A stretch of 64,000 nt of DNA from the NCBI GenBank assembly GCA_013398955.1, contig VWPU01011594.1:62001-126000 (forward strand), in the 5' to 3' direction. Within the stretch, counting starts at the first letter, position 1. Each line of letters starts with the position of its first letter. Shown in pieces: positions 22,083-37,100 of the stretch. Under the pieces are notes generated by a model. It searched no databases. It was not told the DNA's origin and was given only the letters and a program-made list of their open reading frames with translations. A program made the translations under genes and the position numbers. This stretch comes from Callaeas wilsoni (taxonomy: Eukaryota > Chordata > Aves > Passeriformes > Callaeidae).

Positions 22083-25000
22083 CTGAACAATCACAAAATA
22101 GCGTCAAACATTAACATGTTGCCAATTTTATTTAGGAAGTTCAGTACTTTAAAAAAGAGAAGAATTTCCAGCAGTATTTTGAATTTCACATAGACTACCT
22201 TAGATCTACAGTATATTTACTCACAACCAGAGTAACATTCTTATATGTTACAATACCAAGTGCCTCTATCCCCATTTGTGGAAAAGTTTTCATCATAGAT
22301 TAAAGTGACAACATCTGACCACTGTGCTAGAATGACACATCAAATGTTAAGAAGAATACACTAAAAATCAGTAAAATTTCAGGTGAAAAAAAAATAGGGT
22401 TTTCGTACCTATTTGGCTCTCTTTTCTACCATCATTATGATTTGGATTGTTCTCACACTTCTCAAATGCTGTGTCTACAAGAAAAACAGTTCTGCTAAGC
22501 CCAACGAAAGAAATACTCATCTTCACAAATTCTGAGAATGAGCTGACACCACTGGATTTGGTTCCACTGTAAAGCTCACATCAAATTCCTAAATGAGAAT
22601 TCTTCAACATCCTGGACAACAGTGCCTTTATAGACACAGACTGAGCTAAACAACAGCAGCTTGGCCATGACAAGACCCTTGCCTGTAGAGGATGGCTTTA
22701 ACTGCTACAGGAAGCAGCACTGAAACACTGTGTCCCAGAGAGATCCCATAAGCACCTACACGTGACCAGTTCATCCTCATCTCACATTTCAGAAAGGCTT
22801 AACAGAGGTAAGAACAACTTATTCTGCACCACCAGTCCAAGCAAAATTGAGGAAAACTAAAGACCTACTGAAAACATAATTTGCTTTATACCCAGAACTG
22901 CTGGCTTCTAGAACACCATACTGCTGATGGTGCTGTTCTCAGTCATAGGACAAGGAAGCAGGGAAACCTGACCTCACATTACTCTTTGCTCTCTTTGGAA
23001 CAAAGCCAGAACAGGAAGGAAACTGAAATCTGCTGTTCGAAAAATTCTCATCTCTGACCCTGTACTCCAGAGCCAATTACGGAAAACTCTCCCTCGACAT
23101 CTTTGTGGCCCAGTTTACCAAGTTTCACACATTCACCTGTAAAAATCTTCACAAACTAAAGCACTCAGATTAAATTTAATTTTCTACAGTCACTGATATT
23201 GCAAACACAAATGCAACTTTCCTTTTAATCTCATATTTAGTTTCTGAAAGAACTGAAGCTACCTCAACATGCTTATATAGTCTCACCATGTGATGTGAAA
23301 CAAGTCCTTCCATAATTTATCATCTCATTTTTGGGGTTTGTTTTTTTTCCCCAGAAACCCTATGAAGACACCCATAGAGTGGCCTTTCAGTATTCTTTAC
23401 TTGCAAGATTCCACATGTGTTAGCTAAGCTACTGCCTGCCACCCACCATCCAGAGCTGGAGGTACTAGAAAAAAAATGAACATGTGCCTTCTAGACTACA
23501 TATCTCTGCTTAGGGTTAGAAGTGTTAAAATAAAATACTTCGATTAAAATGTTAATATTTATTCCATGTCATAGCTGATATCCTCAGATAGCTGGGTTTT
23601 GGTTTTTGTTCCTTACTTGTTAGCAGAGAAAAACGAACACACATGACTTGAAGTAATAACAAATACCAGTGTGGATCTGCTGTACAGCAAAACCAAACGG
23701 GACCCAGCAGAAGACACACAAGATAAACAAGGGAAGACACACACACGATCATACTGTTTTCTGAAATGCCAAGGAAAGTTCTTCGAGGGATAGAGTCACT
23801 ACCAAAAGCAATTCTTTATCTGCTAAAGCCTTCTCACTCTGTCTGGGTTTACATTGTAAGAACCAACACAATAGCTGCAGCGAGCAAGCTCTGTCACAAC
23901 TTCCCTGTGCAGAGAGATTAACAACTGCTAACTGCACACCTCTCAAAAAGCACCCCGGCAGCTCATATTACTCTTCCCCAGCATCCAAACTGGGGTAAAA
24001 AGAGATAAAATTGGCACAACAACATCACTCAATAATCCATCCACACTTTTTGTTTGTAAACTGCATTTATATTCAAGACCTAAAGGAAATATTTTTCCCT
24101 GCTACAATTCTCTCAATTTCAGTTTCTATTCTCAGGGCTCTTTGCAAGTCCTGTGCACTGCAAGAGCACAATTTAATTGCCTCAGTAAAATACATCTTTT
24201 TCTTCAACACATCCACTGAGTTTTCACCCAATAGCCCACGGCATCCTGCTGCACTGTTCCCTTCTCCCAATGCTGTCTGCTAGTCTTTGCATTTCACAGT
24301 CCTCTTCACCCTGAGACCACTTTGCCACTCTAAAAACTAACTAAAAACCCTGCAGAGGTGGGAACACTGTTCAAACACAGCCCAGATCAAACAGACTTAT
24401 TCCTGAATTTCAAAAAAAAATAAACCACAATAAACAGAAAGCATATTTGCTGTAAACCTTTAATAAAGATCTCAAAAGAATTTAGACAGCTTTACTTTGT
24501 TGAGGATTTTTTTACGTAAGTTAAGGACAAATACTTGACTAAAACTACTGCTGAGGTTTAATGTACATTTTACCAAAACAAGTGACTTTTACCTAAGAAT
24601 TAACTAGACACTGACAACACCATAAAACCTGATTCAGGCTGAGCTCTGCTAGTCTTCATATTAATCTTCTTAAAATTCCTGACTTTTAAAAACAAACAAT
24701 GGTAGCATTACAGGCTTATAACAAGGTTAAGCTTGAGAAGTTCTATTAATACTCTCCCTAAAGCTACCAGGAAATTCCTTAAAGCAAGTGATTTTTTTGC
24801 TTTGCTGTGGATTATGCTCTAGGATAGTTTATTGAAGCTCCCATAAAATGATGAGTTTATCTTATGTCTGCATCAGCAGCCCGTCTCTTTTCGGGGCTGA
24901 GATGCTCATCAGGAGTCATAGAATAAGTTAACAGAAAAATCTGGAATTCTGCCATATTCAGTCTCTATATCCTGCACATAAATTAAGTTTTAACTGACTG

Positions 25001-25826
25001 TCAAGCATCTGATTCATTTGTGAGAAATAACAGTTTCATCTGTCTAAACTCCAAATACTCAAGAGCTGAAGTCTTTAGAAAAAAAGTGGTGATCTGTTGT
25101 AATGGATCCATGATAAGTGTCTATACACAGATAATGCACCAACGCGTTTCCCTCGTTTGAAAGGATAGGAGAAAAATCGGGGTCACCTTCCTTAACCAGT
25201 ACTTTTGGCACTTATTTCTTTAAAATGCTTCCTCTCTATCACAACCATGACATTTGGAATTTAATCAGTCTATAGCAACTTTTTGCTGCAGATACACAAC
25301 TCTAAATGAACCTCAAAACTGAGGTACCGGTTCACTGTTAAATAACACTAAACACACCTTTCTTTTCAATTCCTTAGGTCAGTGCCTGAATCTCGTAAAG
25401 TTACTGAAAAACAACTCCAACATAATTTATTTCAGCAGGGTTATTAGCAAAGTCCAGAGCAACCAGGAGAATAATCTCAAAAGCCTGTAAATAAAACAAC
25501 TGAACAGAGCTTAACAGAGCCTGTCTGCTCAGCTGGACTGTGGAGACACCTTACTGAGCAACACTTTGCTATTTTAAGACATTCAATTTTGTGAATCCAC
25601 AACTAGTAATTGTCTTGCCTTGTTCTGCCATCCAGAGGGGATGTCTGTAACTATTTCAAACAAAAGAATGGTTGTTGAAGTGCTGCAAAGGAGAGAAATT
25701 GGGTGTCCACAAATAAAGCAACATTTTCTTCTACTAAGTGATGAATCTGAAGTTCAGCTGAGCAGCTCCCTGCATCCAGGGATGTGAGCCAGCTTTCAGT
25801 CACATCCACAGAACAAGTAGGAACCT
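22083..25826. other. unique AT-rich sequence, nothing recognised
   Basis: No repeat family, RNA gene or known coding segment was identified on either strand. Short minus-strand spliceable frames occur near 22.4, 23.1 and 23.3 kb but are at the level expected by chance. Confidence 0.5.
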
Positions 25827-25882
25827 GGGGAGGAGGGAGGTTGGTGGTTGCTGGTTTGGGGTGGGAGGGGGGATGCCAAGGG
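25827..25882 (+). other. G-rich, quadruplex-type stretch
   Basis: The plus strand has repeated G runs. At 25858-25882 four runs of at least three G (GGGG, GGG, GGGGGG, GGG) are separated by loops of 1, 1 and 7 nt, which satisfies the usual four-run quadruplex pattern. A further G-rich block (GGGG, GG, GGG, GG separated by single A) begins at 25827. If the region is transcribed from the minus strand, the G-rich strand is the template's complement in DNA only, not in the RNA. Confidence 0.7.
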
Positions 25883-28800
25883 TGGTGGTGTTTGTTTTTT
25901 AAACTGAACACTACATTTGTGACTTTCCCTGCCTAATTGGTTCAGTCCATCTTATATTAAAAAGCCTGGGCCTGTGACATGGAACTTTTTATTAAAAGCC
26001 TGCTAGACTCTCAGTCATTAAAGCAATACAATCTGTATTAGCATTTTCCTTTTTTTTCCCTTCAGGAATAAAATGATGGCACATGCTAAACACTTGGTCA
26101 TGTTTCTTTGTTCTGAAAAGCCATGGTGATATTAGAATTGTGATCCCAATAGAATGAACTCACTGCTACAGACCACTGGCCTTAATTACTTAGTTGTGTA
26201 GACTTCCTAAGCAGTATTCAATTAATCCACTGAAACCCATTTCAAAAACATTTTTGCACTAGGGCTATTCACATAAAGCACACACATTAGAAATCTGCTT
26301 TAGCTACACGGAAGTTATACTAAGTTTATCCAGGAGATCTAACATTTTGTGTTATTTTACTCTTTGAAAGTCTATCTTTTCCAATTAGAAATCAGTAACT
26401 ACAGTAAAAGGGTTAAGCTTTGCTCTTTCTTCTTGCCTAGTAAATGCAGTGTTAACCAATGCATGTTTGAAACGTATTACAACTGCCCAAAAGAATTCAC
26501 TATTTGTAGACAATGTCTGGCAGAGTTACAATCCAATCAAAACCCAAAGAATCATCAGGCACTGTATATTTTGTAATATTAACACTGTGTCAAGAAGTAC
26601 CAACATCCCCAAAGCACAGACCAACCTATAAAATACAGTTTGCTAATACCTATATATATTCCTGTTAAAAGGAACACACTGCTAATGTTTTTTCTACTTT
26701 TTTTTATTATTATTTTTACTCAAAGTTAGTGTTTTCTTCCTGGAATAGCAACGGAGAGACCATTTCTTTAAGTGGTGGTTACTTGGTCAATATTTCTATT
26801 TATAGTAATTTTGGAAATTCTATTCAATTTAAGAGATGCCCAAGTAGCTGTCAATTATTCTTCATTCAACACTGCTTTTTTAAAGTACCTTCCATATGTA
26901 AGATGTTGATTAAATAGTTTTAACCAAACTGATGAAATTCTTAGTATGCCTGTTCTATTGGGAAGCAGTTACACAGAACACACTTCAAGGAAGCAGCTCC
27001 AATATCCTTTTAAGCTAAATGTACATTCTGCAGTTAATAGCAAAAATGATTAGTACCCTTTTTCTTTCAGTAAGATCACTGTCATCATAAGCAGGTGTCA
27101 GAAAAAGTTCAGACATCTCTGCTTTGAGTCTTTGAAAGCTTCTACACCAGAAGACCAATTTTGAGGCACGTGTAAGAGACAGGCCACTTCCCCGAAACCA
27201 GCTTTCCACAGAGACTCACACAAGAGCCGACTGGAGAGGGGAATACAGGCTCGAAACCATGACATCTCCCTTGGCCTCGGCTTTCATATCACTTTCCAGC
27301 CTTTTATACCTGGGCTTGTGGTACCAGAGGCTCTGACGAGTTTTCGACAGTCACACGATGCATCTGAATACCTTACCAGGGCATCATTTTCAATACTGAG
27401 GAGCATCGTTTTGTTAAACTTTGTGTAATGTTCACTGAAGCCTTGTTAAGTGACTGCTGATGCCATCTCAGGAGGAAAAGCACAGTACAGTAAAGGAACT
27501 TGCAAACATTGCAATAACAGTAGGATTTTAAAAAACAACTATATTTTAGCAAGTGAAACACTTAATATCCAGCTTTCTTATGTCCTTAATTCTGTCTTTT
27601 TAAGTAACACTTATGAGATTTATTTGCTTCATTTAGATTCATCCAGGATGTTCATACCACAATTAAGTTATATGCACAACTTATTTAAGTTCACACTTAA
27701 AAGTGGAACAATTAGAACTTTTATACAATTAAGAATTAGGATCCTCTAGAGGACAGTCTGTCTGCAAAACTACTACTTGTCACTGCTACATTAAGGAAGA
27801 AGCCAAAGGCAAATTGACTTCGCCTTCTGGGAAATTTAATGATCCCCAGAAATTCTCTGCTTAGAGTTAAGTCAATTGTTGTTCATTAATTCCTTATGCC
27901 TGAAAAGAGGTTCTGCTCTAGCTTCACCTTTCTCTTCTACTCATACTGTCCTTTGATGACAAGTTAATTCTCAAGATTTCATTTTAAAAACAATATGTGT
28001 GGGTCAGAGTTCTACAAAGACTTGCCAGGTTCAAACAATTTCATATTAAAAGGGACTTTTTACGGCACTTTAGTTGCTCTCTCACAGACAGGGTGCAGCA
28101 CATTCTGCAGTAATGCTCTTTTGCCTTCCCTATTTAAGAACTGCACTCATAAAAACTAGTGACCCAGTTTTAGTGAAGCTTTGCACAATTGAATATAAAT
28201 ACTATCTAAACTGTAGGGACAGTGATGTCAACTAAAAGCAGCACTAATGTGAAAGGAGAGTCCCTGCTTTAAGTTTAAAGTAGCCAGTTTGACAGAATGC
28301 ACAGCAGGCCAGCGCTTCCACAGAGCTGCAATGCTGAGAGCTGTGGCTTCCTTCACTGTTGACAGCTTATTATTTTCATAACCATTCCATTTTATCCCTG
28401 GTTAGAAAAATTAAGAAATCTAGTTCAGGTTCATTGTCTACTAAGCTGTGTTTCTGTCAGGCTGCCAAAAAGTATGTCAAATGTAATGGGAGGCAGAAAG
28501 CACACCGGGAATGCTTACATGGGAGCAATTGAACTGAAATTTTCCATTCATTTCACACACAAATCTTTCTACTGAAAGTCCACCCAAATCAAAAACTGTT
28601 TCAAAACTAAGCTTAGCACTGCATTTTATGATTGCAGGTTCTATTCCAACTCTTCAAGACAATATCATTAAAAATTACCCAAATAATTTCATAATTTCTC
28701 TTTTACTAGCTGCATGTACAAAAAACAGTGATCACTTTGCAGCAAAACTTCTGTAGAAACGTACTCTGTCTTCATGACCTAAGATCACAAAAGTGATCTT

Positions 28801-31029
28801 CATCCTACCAATAACCTGTCTTTCTGACTTGCAAAGTGGAGTTTGGTGTTGGAAAACAAAATGTAGGAAGATATTTGAAAGGTGTTCGACCTGTCTCACT
28901 AGCACCACAGCACTGCATTTTATTGATTTAAGTAGGACTGTACTTTTTAAAGTTCCTTCTTATAAGTCAGTTAGCTCTGAAATGTGCTTCCCCAGTTTTG
29001 CCCTGAGTAGATCTGAGTTATAAACAGGACATTTTACAAACTGCAGGGTGATTATATCAGGCTAAAAGTATAATTACAGGTCAATTAGAAAAATTCTAAC
29101 GATGCTCAAAAACTTGCCTCCACAGCCAAGTGAGCAGCTCAGGCCTTCGGGTGAGCTGAATGAGCGGCTCCCAGCAGGACCTACTCTGCCCTGTCCCCGG
29201 GGACCCTGCTGTGCCAGCTGTCCCTGAGCCAGCCTTCTGCCTGCATTCACACTGGAGGAACAGCAGGAACCTCCCCAATATCCACACACAGAGCCCTGTT
29301 CTGAGCCACGAACCTTGAAAGTAAAATCCCCAATGAGAATACTGCTTCTCTTCAACCAAGTATATAGTTCACACTGAAGCAATAATACTAGAATAAATTC
29401 TTCTCGAGACCCAGATATGCAAAAGTTCTTAGAGAATTACTATATGAATTATTCTTATTAAAGTGTTTTAAGAACCTTCATTAATCTTTAATTACTTTTA
29501 TAAATTTTTAAAACTTTGCATTTACAATATCCAACATTGTTCCTTTTAGATCTATCCAAATTATTACATTTTTTAAAGTTTTTGCTTGTCTCAGCTAAAA
29601 AAGGAATTTCACTCTACTAACGTAAAACTGATGCTGATGAAGGCTTCAATCAGTAAAAAGTAGCTTTGAGCTTCACCACAGCTGGAGATCCTCAATATTC
29701 TGCCATACACAGTCCAAAAATTACCCAGGGACAAGAGCACAGAAACAGTGAGGAGGTCGTGACACCTCTGGTTTAACCCCTCCACACCACGCCCTGTGCA
29801 TGGAGATCACAAACGGCTCTCACCTTCCTACGCGTCAAACAGGAACCTCTACTACTGGAATGTGTCTTGAGTTCTCTTACTCTCAAGCTTCTAATATATC
29901 TTTTCTTTCTTTTTTTTTTCTTACATTTCTATTGCTCTGGTAGGTTGTTCTTCACACAAGAATACCACAGGCTTATCCTGGGGGTTTTGTTTGTTTTCCT
30001 TTAGGGAGAGCCTAGAACTATAAGCAGAATCAAAACAAGTGGTTTGTACACAGCATTGCTTAGATACCATGATAAATCAGTATTATGAGGTTTTGTTATC
30101 TTCACATATGCAAAACAAAAAATTCTTGCTTTTCCACAGTAAGGATTTATTCATTTGGTGAACAATTATTTCGTTCATAATAATCAAATCATCGGTAAAT
30201 TCAAAAGCACAGCCCCCAGCATTGCATTCTTCACCTGATCTTGAGACCTTGATTTTGTTAGCTGGATTTTATTCTTTTTCTTAAATATTGCATCAGCCAT
30301 CCATCCTACAATTTAAAATAACTTTCTACAAAAGCTGTCAATAAACTGAACTCTCTAAAGCATTAGAATTCAATTCTGCCCATTTAAAACAGTATCACTT
30401 TGGGTTTTTTTTAAAGGAAAAAAGAAAAAACAACTAGACCTACTTTTAATTTTACAACATATAAAGCAGAGATACATAAGCTTTCAGGCCCCTTCCTTCT
30501 CTACTAACTCTATCAATATATTTAAAAATTAAGTAGCCACCCAGAGGTTCTGACTCCTGTTTTATAACTCCAGAGACTACATTTCATAGGAAGTGAGAAA
30601 AATAAATGGTCTATTATTTACATTTCTGAATTATGATCATCATAGCATGGAATCTCTCTGCAGCCTTCACAAATTACCATAAAACTTTTTGAAGTAATAA
30701 TTTCTAAGTGTTTTTTTTATTCTTCACAGTGAGTTACTCACATATTAAATTTCCTATGAAATGAACATGACTTCTGGAAATGTAGCATCTTAAACTATAT
30801 TACTTCACTTATCTATATGCCTCACTGTGCTTTATGCATAATTCCTAACAACTTCAGAATATAAGGAAGTTAATTTCTAAAATTACCGCATTTTATTATT
30901 AACGTTGCTACACTAAAATCAAAAGTATTTAAGTGGAAATATGGTTCACTGTACAGTTTTCTAACTCTCTGAATGGACTGCAGCTGATAAAATTAAATCT
31001 AAGGCTGGTCCTTTTACTTAGCTGACCTG
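25883..31029. other. unique AT-rich sequence, nothing recognised
   Basis: No gene or interspersed repeat was recognised. Small items are a perfect 8-bp-stem palindrome at 28781-28800 (AAGATCAC, AAAA, GTGATCTT) and a somewhat GC-richer stretch near 29130-29300. A 125-nt minus-strand open segment at 27310-27434 is discussed as a finding. Confidence 0.5.
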
Positions 31030-31160
31030 GCAGCCTTTGAAAGGCAGGAGAGGACTGGACGTGTGAAGCCAGGTGGTGCCAGGCAGGTAACTCCAAGCGA
31101 GTCTATTACAGCACGGAGGAGACATGGCCGAACACGTTCCCTCCGCCTGCTGGGAAGTTA
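31030..31160. other. small GC-richer, CpG-containing patch
   Basis: About 130 bp contain seven or so CpG dinucleotides and CCAGG/GGCAGG words, while both flanks are AT-rich. No exon or repeat was recognised. Confidence 0.4.
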
Positions 31161-34100
31161 AGAGCTCACCTAAGCAAGCCTGGCTTCATTCATATTCACG
31201 CAATATCTTCAGAAAAGGATTTGTATGAAGGCATTAGGCTCGTAAAACAAACGAACAAACAAAAACTCCAACCTCGAAATCCCCAAAAAACAATCACTAA
31301 GAGTGGTATCATCCCTACCCCTCCTCCTAAGTATTCCCACAATCATCATGGGAAAATTCATGGGAACAGCTCTGGTACCAACACCAACCACAACACACTG
31401 ACTGACTGGCACATACAAATTGCACGTGCATGCTGAGGCTACTGCTACTACTGGTGGCATCCTGCAGCTAAAGCGGTACTGTTAAACCTACTGAAATTTT
31501 CCCAAGTAAAACTGAAAACATCATCAGATCTTAAAAGCATCCATACTGACAATATCTACCATTGAGTACAAATCTTCCAAGCAGAAGCATTAGAGTGCAA
31601 TCTAATGAGTGAGACATAAAACCAGACAATGAATTCAGGAGTGACAAGAATTTCAGGCTCAAGTGTTCTCTCACTGAAACAAACGTGGCTTATCTCATGC
31701 TTAACACTGTGCAAACATGTCTGCTGGATGATGACCAAAGTTCAGAATTCGAGGAAGTTTTAAGGATGAGTTCTGAAGCCGCTACCAAACATGTAAGGTT
31801 TACTTAATGTTACCAAATAGCACTTCGAATTTCAGTTGTGGACTACTTATTATAATTGTCTGTTCTGTAGCACGAGCATTGAGTTAATCCAAAAAAATCA
31901 TGTAATTGCTTCAGTAATATGTTCAAGGCACATTCAGAAACTCAGGTTTAATTTAACAGAAAATACTTTTTGACCTTTCTTTTGAAAATGCAGCAGATAC
32001 ATTTTGAGATCAGAGTTTACTTTCTCCTTACCAAGCTTGGCACATACATAACCCAATTCTTAACCCAATTAGTTGGAAACTGACTTATCTATATAACATA
32101 TAGGTGAAAAACAGAAGAAACCACTGCAGGCAAAGAACATGAAAGGCCTAGGAGGGATCTCACCAAAATGTCCACTATTTAATTTTATTTACTCACTTAT
32201 GTAACAGTAAAGGACTTACCCACCAGCACTCCAATCCAATCACCTCCTGTGCAGCACTGCTCATCTTTAGAAGTCAATTTTTATCACTCACTGAGTCTTA
32301 AATTCATGCTCATCACTGAAGCATTTAATTCAAGGCAAGTGTTAACTCTGATCTAGAGAGAATAGGGGAGTAGGGGAAGTATCTCTGGTAACATACCATG
32401 TTACTGATCAGTAGAAAAAGAAATGGAAACAGCTTGTAACACAAGCAAGCTCACTGGTGTTCTGAAAACCTGCTTCCTTGCTATTCTCCCTACACATCAA
32501 ACACAGACACACACAAGGAAGCTGTGCCAGAACTGCTTTCCGATGGAGTGCAACGTTTCCCCACCTAACAAAAGTTATATATGTTTTTTCTTGCTCAGTT
32601 TTTTCACCTTCATTCTCAAGGCAATATCATTTGATATGGCATAACAAAGCATAAAACACATATTCAAACATCAGAATATTTTGATGCTACCGAATGAAAT
32701 GCAGGACATTCTACTTTATAAGAACATCTGTAATGGGCTTTAAAAAAAAGTCCAGCACTGCAATAGTAAATTTGTCAGTGGTGCCAAAATCTACTAATTC
32801 TGAGTCCATATTGTCCTTTGACAAGAAAAGAGCTCAGACTGTGAAGACAAGATATTGCACTGCTGCTATGAGTAGATGGAGTGTTCTCCGGTCTTCCAGT
32901 TTGGGAACACTCTCACTAATACTGCTTCAAGAAACTTTTGTCACAGATATGAGATATACATGAAAATCAGGACCAGGATCATGAACTGGAAAATGTACAG
33001 ACTGATGAGATTACCCAAATACTCCTTGTTAGTATTACTTTATTGGCTTTCATATTTTCATAATGAAAAATGTGAAAGGATAAGGAAAAGAAAAAAATCA
33101 GCAGTGAGAAAGACAAGTAGGAGCACTTGCAGCCTACTGCTTTGACAGGAGCTGCTGATGTAAACTACATCACACCCTTGCTACCTCAGACATCCCACGA
33201 GACATCAACCTACCAGAATTTCAAGCATGGCACTCCTAAGAAACCAGTGTGCAGCAACTGGAAATAAGGCACAAAAAAGCCTTAAACATTTAAAGAGTCG
33301 GACGCCTCCTCCTTTTTCCCTTTTCTTTCCTTCTCCACAGATTTTTTTAGATAAACAGCGTCCTTTTGATAGCTGCATTTGCAGACTCCTCAGTCAAAGT
33401 CTACCAGGGGTTCGCCAGCACCTGTGAATTCTCCATATGCTCTGATCCAGCAGAGCACAAGTTAGTCCTGCTGAGGAAGCACACAGGCACAGCGAGGGAT
33501 GACTGCCTTTATAGGAAACACCACACATGCTGAGGAGTATTGCAAGAAACTCCACAGAGCCCTCAACAGCTAGAAACAAACACACACCAGCTTCTCACGC
33601 GCTGCAATATATACACATCTATAAACTGATACTCACTGATGTTACCAGGAAACATGATGCAATTGTAGAGAAGAACTACAAAGGCCACTATAAACATTAA
33701 TAAGGAAGGAATCAACAAACTGAATATTCTCTCTATAATGCTACAACCAAAAAAATCCCAAAACAGGATCCAAAGGCATCAGACAGAAAACAAAACGAAA
33801 AATTTCTCTTCTCGTGGACATTCCATAAACTGTGTAAAAGAAGCAGTTTATGGTATTTACTGTATTTTAATTTCTACAACACCTCTCCATGCTAAACCTT
33901 GGGAGAGACTGAATCTCAATTGATTTCCTTTCATACTGTGATCCCAAAACCACAGAAGCCACTGGGCAAGAACAGAAGGTAACAGGAAACTGGCACCTCC
34001 ATTACAGATGGTTTTATTGCAGACCCCACAACCTGTTCCCATTGAACAAGGCCCAGTGACTCCTAACACGCAAAACACAGTTTAAAGACCGACACTTGCT

Positions 34101-37100
34101 TCTTTTAAACTGATTTTACAAACTATACCCCCATAGAAGAGCAGGGTACTTTCATCCAGTAAAGCAGATATCTTTATGATCTATAATAACAGACATTTGT
34201 GTTTCAATAACCATCTCAGTGAGGAGCTAAAGAATAGTGTACTGAAAGTACAGATTTGGACAGACTCCTTCAAAACGCTGTAAGGATGTATTAAACCTAA
34301 TCCTTAGGGGGGAAAACAAAGCCTATAGTGCTCTGTCATGTTAGATTTTTCTCTTAAGATGTGAGAACATGACAGTTAAATTAACTAAACAAAAATATTT
34401 GTGAATATTCAAACATTTCAAGTGATGTTAAAGGAGTACCTTAGACACACTGCAGAAAAATAATATATTCAAAGATAGTATGAAGCTACAAATAAGCTTT
34501 AAAAACTAATATGTACCATTTGTCAAATTGACAGCCTAAAGTAGCTCACTTGTGAGAACTCATGCATACTGCACAAAAAGCCAGAATATTAAAAACCAGC
34601 AGAGAGTCAAACAATAAATTACAGTGTATCTGTACATCGTACTTTTGCCCTTCTATCAAAGCCTACTATCTGTTATGCTTACTCCCTACCCCTTACAACA
34701 ACATTTTAGTGATAACATCTGTACATGATTAGGACTAACCAAATGATTAACTACCAGTGGGAAGAAAAGATTTTCAAAAAAAGACAAGAAACTGGTATCA
34801 CGGTCTTTTATTTCCTAGCCCAACAGTATTTTCCTACTCTGTGAAAGGAGTAGCTTTTGCGAAATTGGGCAAAGCATTATCTACACCAGCTACTATCTTG
34901 AACATACTAGGGGTCAATAACAATTTATTGGTAAAATGAAAATTTTGAGCTAAGGTTTTATGTATTTAATTTATAGTCTATAAACATTAAGAGTAAAAAA
35001 AACAGTAGAAGTACTTTGTATCGACAGAAATAAAAGGAATTAATGGGGAAAGAATATGGATTTTCAATCCACAAGGCAAGACCTTAACTGAATTCTTCTA
35101 AATCAAATGCCTAAAGACGACTGAGAGAGAAAGGAAAAGCTACAAAGTCTTTGCAGAAATTTCAGTTTATATTTGTAACAACAGACAATCACAACTTGTT
35201 TCCAAGTGTTCTTTAGTTCCTATACTACTGCTTTTCCTGTGAGTTGAAGACATATGTAAAATTGGCTACAAGGAAAATATACCACTTAATGCTGATTCTA
35301 ATTAGGAGGCTCAGCTATTAGAATAAACCCGTTCTTATGCTGATTACAGGCTTATTTGGTCAACATGAGAAATCTTGTAACCTTTTAAAAGAAATTATAA
35401 TATTCTCAGCAATGTCAGATGTCAGAATCAGACAAAAAGAAGGGGTGGGTTCCTTTTGGAGAATGACAACTTCTTAGCTAGAAAACTTCCTTGCCTAGGG
35501 ATTCATGTGTTCTTATGTGCCACAGTATTTAACTTTGCTTTCATTGGGAAATTCCGTGTCCCCTGTGTAGACAGAGTCCCAAAGGGCCTGCAAGATTCAG
35601 CGCCAGATTATAGATTTATAGTTTTCCTGTAAGTGAAAGAAGAAATTACATTTCTAAACTCTACTGCTAACGGGCTAAAGGTAAGATCTTTAACTTGGGT
35701 ATTCTGGGAGGTGTGGTGGGACAATACACCAGACTTGTCTTTCACTTGACTACTGCACTCCTGTCCTTTTAATCTCCACATTACCCTTCACTCTGCATTC
35801 TCCATCAAGTCTCAGTATCGAGACCTGCCAGCTCTGCTTGAATCAAAAGAAAAATGTCTGTTGTCTAAACTTGGGAATTCTTACCAAAACCCTTCCAAGT
35901 TCTTGACAACTGAGTACTTAGCAAGTATTTAAATGACTCCATACTCACTTGATAGTATTTTTAAGCCAATACTTACACAATACATATTACACTATAATTA
36001 AATTTGTAGTCAATACTCTTTAACATTTTTAGACATTAGGGTGGATTGCACCTAATGAGTTTAATTGCATTAAACTCTATGAACTGTGCTAAGGGCCTGC
36101 CCAGTTATCCTCCTCCTTCCTTCACAATGTAGAGTTATTCCAAAGGAGAAAATTTTTCTACATGCAGAGCATTAACACCATGGAACCGCTTTACTTAAAT
36201 ATCAAGTAAGCATGACCCTGAAGTCATTTTGTCTTGGGGAAAAACATCACTGGACAGAAAAACTTTATTATTAATGAATTACAGTCTTTCTTACAACTGC
36301 TGGCTAATGCTTACTTTAGTGGGAAAGCATGAACATGTACACAAGCCAGTATGCCCCTCCTCCACAGCTAAAGGTCTACTTAATTCTTCAGAGAAAGTCT
36401 AAAGTAAGTATGTGTCATGGCCTTTTGGCTGATTTGTGTTCTTTCTTCCACATCCCACTGCCCCCCTACTCACCCTCCACTCCATCTTGTCTGTAAACTA
36501 CATAGAATGGGGAGAGACTGATAGGAAGCGTCAGCCAAATTCTACCTTCCCCAAACCAGCCAATCACCATCTCCTTCTTTCTAAAAATAAGAGACCTTTT
36601 TCATAAGACTCCAGGTATTTATGGGACCATGCCAAAATGCTTACTTGGGCCAGTCCTTACCAATAGTTTATGTAGTGATCCGCTGCAGCTACAATCTACT
36701 CGGGATGGTATCTGGGCAAACACAATAAAATTGAACATTCTCACTGGAAGACAGGAGCCATCCATTCTAATTTGTTTTCACAAACTCAGAGGGCTTGAAA
36801 GCAGACTACCTCTACCAGGAATTCTAGAACTGGTTAGCATTAAAGAGAGAGCTAAAAATTACTCTTACAGGTATAAATACATTGGCATGTATGAACTGAG
36901 CAGTCTCTTACAAAGATCAGAATCTGGACTAGCTCTAAGAGACCCTGCTTGGCTGTGTGAGTGCCTACGTGGATAGAGTGACAACACAAGAGACAGCATG
37001 AAGGTGGACAGCCACTTGTTCCATTTCCCATTAAGGGCAGAGGAGGAATCAAGGAAGCTACAATGGTAGCAAAAGAATAAAAAAACTAAAGCTTTTCTGT

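Noticed and set aside
22401..23360. Three short minus-strand segments (near 22.4, 23.1 and 23.3 kb) whose phases can be joined
   Set aside because: With three frames and many splice-like motifs, phase-compatible chains are easy to assemble by chance; one needs a poor GTCAGA donor and the peptide matches nothing.
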